The position numbers and the translations under genes are program-made. This document shows, in pieces, positions 63,561 through 64,000 of a stretch of DNA of 64,000 nt. Location of the stretch: the NCBI RefSeq assembly GCF_024139115.2, contig NC_085140.1, forward strand, positions 26,319,956 through 26,383,955. Direction: 5' to 3'. The DNA is from Armigeres subalbatus (lineage: Eukaryota; Arthropoda; Insecta; Diptera; Culicidae). Below the pieces are notes generated by a model. It had not been told where the DNA came from, did not search any database, and saw only the letters and a list, made by a program, of their open reading frames with translations. Each line of letters begins with the position of its first letter. Position 1 is the first letter of the stretch.

Positions 63561-63759
63561 ATGATTATGCAAAAAAAAACTTGTTCTAATGACTGTTACT
63601 AAATTTCAATACTGAGCGCTTTATGGGTTCAAAGAATCGATTAGAAAAAAAGGTTGGAAAACTTAATTTGTATTTGCTATTTTGAACAATGGCACGGCAA
63701 ATGCTGGGTAAAGCGTACCATTGGTACTTCGCGTATCTAAAGGAATAAAATAGACCCCA

Positions 63760-64000
63760 TCTTGCAATCCTTAGCCTCTTACCCAGCAATTCCTATCCCT
63801 ACCTCCTCGTGGCGCTGGCGGGGATACGAGCAACCTTAGGGAAGGTCGGGTAGCCAACCCCGGTGGGAACTATGGTCGTATGCTGACATGGAAGAGGGGA
63901 TTTGCTCCTCTCCGGAGGTGCAAATCTGATCGAGCGTCTGTTCTCCATGTTAGGAGCGGCTGATCATCGTCTGAGTGCCAGCGATGGCCTCTAAACTAAA
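63760..64000 (+). repeat. GC-richer repeat at right edge, possibly LINE 5' region
   Basis: From about 63765 the sequence becomes GC-richer (CCTACCTCCTCGTGGCGCTG, CCAACCCCGGTGGGAACTAT). It resembles, from memory, the 5' region of a mosquito non-LTR element and runs off the window. Not confirmed. Confidence 0.35.

Overview
The window is a stretch of insect nuclear DNA, most likely a culicine mosquito of the Aedes type. Three things point there. Two genes with highly conserved insect-like proteins are split by GT/GC-AG introns of up to 15 kb. The DNA between exons is AT-rich. Introns and intergenic space are packed with mosquito-type repeats: a Penelope-like element, RTE-like LINEs, tRNA-derived SINEs, many small inverted-repeat DNA elements and satellites. 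I see nothing prokaryotic or viral.

Two genes are present, both on the + strand. (1) 14-3-3 zeta, coding exons between 332 and 13968, 248 aa, with two mutually exclusive 164-bp versions of the fifth coding exon. (2) ATP-dependent 6-phosphofructokinase (Pfk), coding exons between 29755 and 62940, 790 aa, with three mutually exclusive 109-bp versions of the third coding exon (46021, 46564, 50175). Two of those three versions use GC rather than GT donors. In both genes the duplicated exons are not a multiple of 3, so including two of them shifts the frame and gives an early stop. Pfk runs the committed step of glycolysis. 14-3-3 zeta is a phosphoserine/threonine-binding adaptor. They are adjacent but need not be co-regulated; from memory both genes also lie close together in Drosophila.

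Layout: 1-13968 14-3-3 zeta exons and introns, holding a Penelope GIY-YIG fragment, a 0.66-kb inverted repeat, a 99-bp tandem repeat and several inverted-repeat elements. 13969 to about 15.7 kb is a long A-rich 3' UTR. About 15.7-29.4 kb is intergenic, with an LTR-element remnant, Penelope termini and an RTE 3' end. About 29.4-29.75 kb is the Pfk promoter/5' UTR. 29905-45330 is Pfk intron 1, with a 2-kb LINE flanked by a perfect 12-bp duplication, SINEs and many small inverted-repeat elements. 45331-50283 holds Pfk exon 2 and the three-exon cassette, with a homogenised 23-bp satellite between versions b and c. 50284-61117 is an intron filled by decayed GAAATTCC-type repeats and a second, unrelated 23-bp satellite. 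61118-62940 holds the last four Pfk exons, followed by the 3' UTR and, at the right edge, a GC-richer repeat.

Most interesting: the three-way Pfk exon cassette with GC donors; the palindromic kappaB-like satellite inside it; Penelope termini that fold as hammerhead-type ribozymes, with copies mutated at catalytic positions; and a roughly 60-bp poly(A)-tailed insert with its own target-site duplication.
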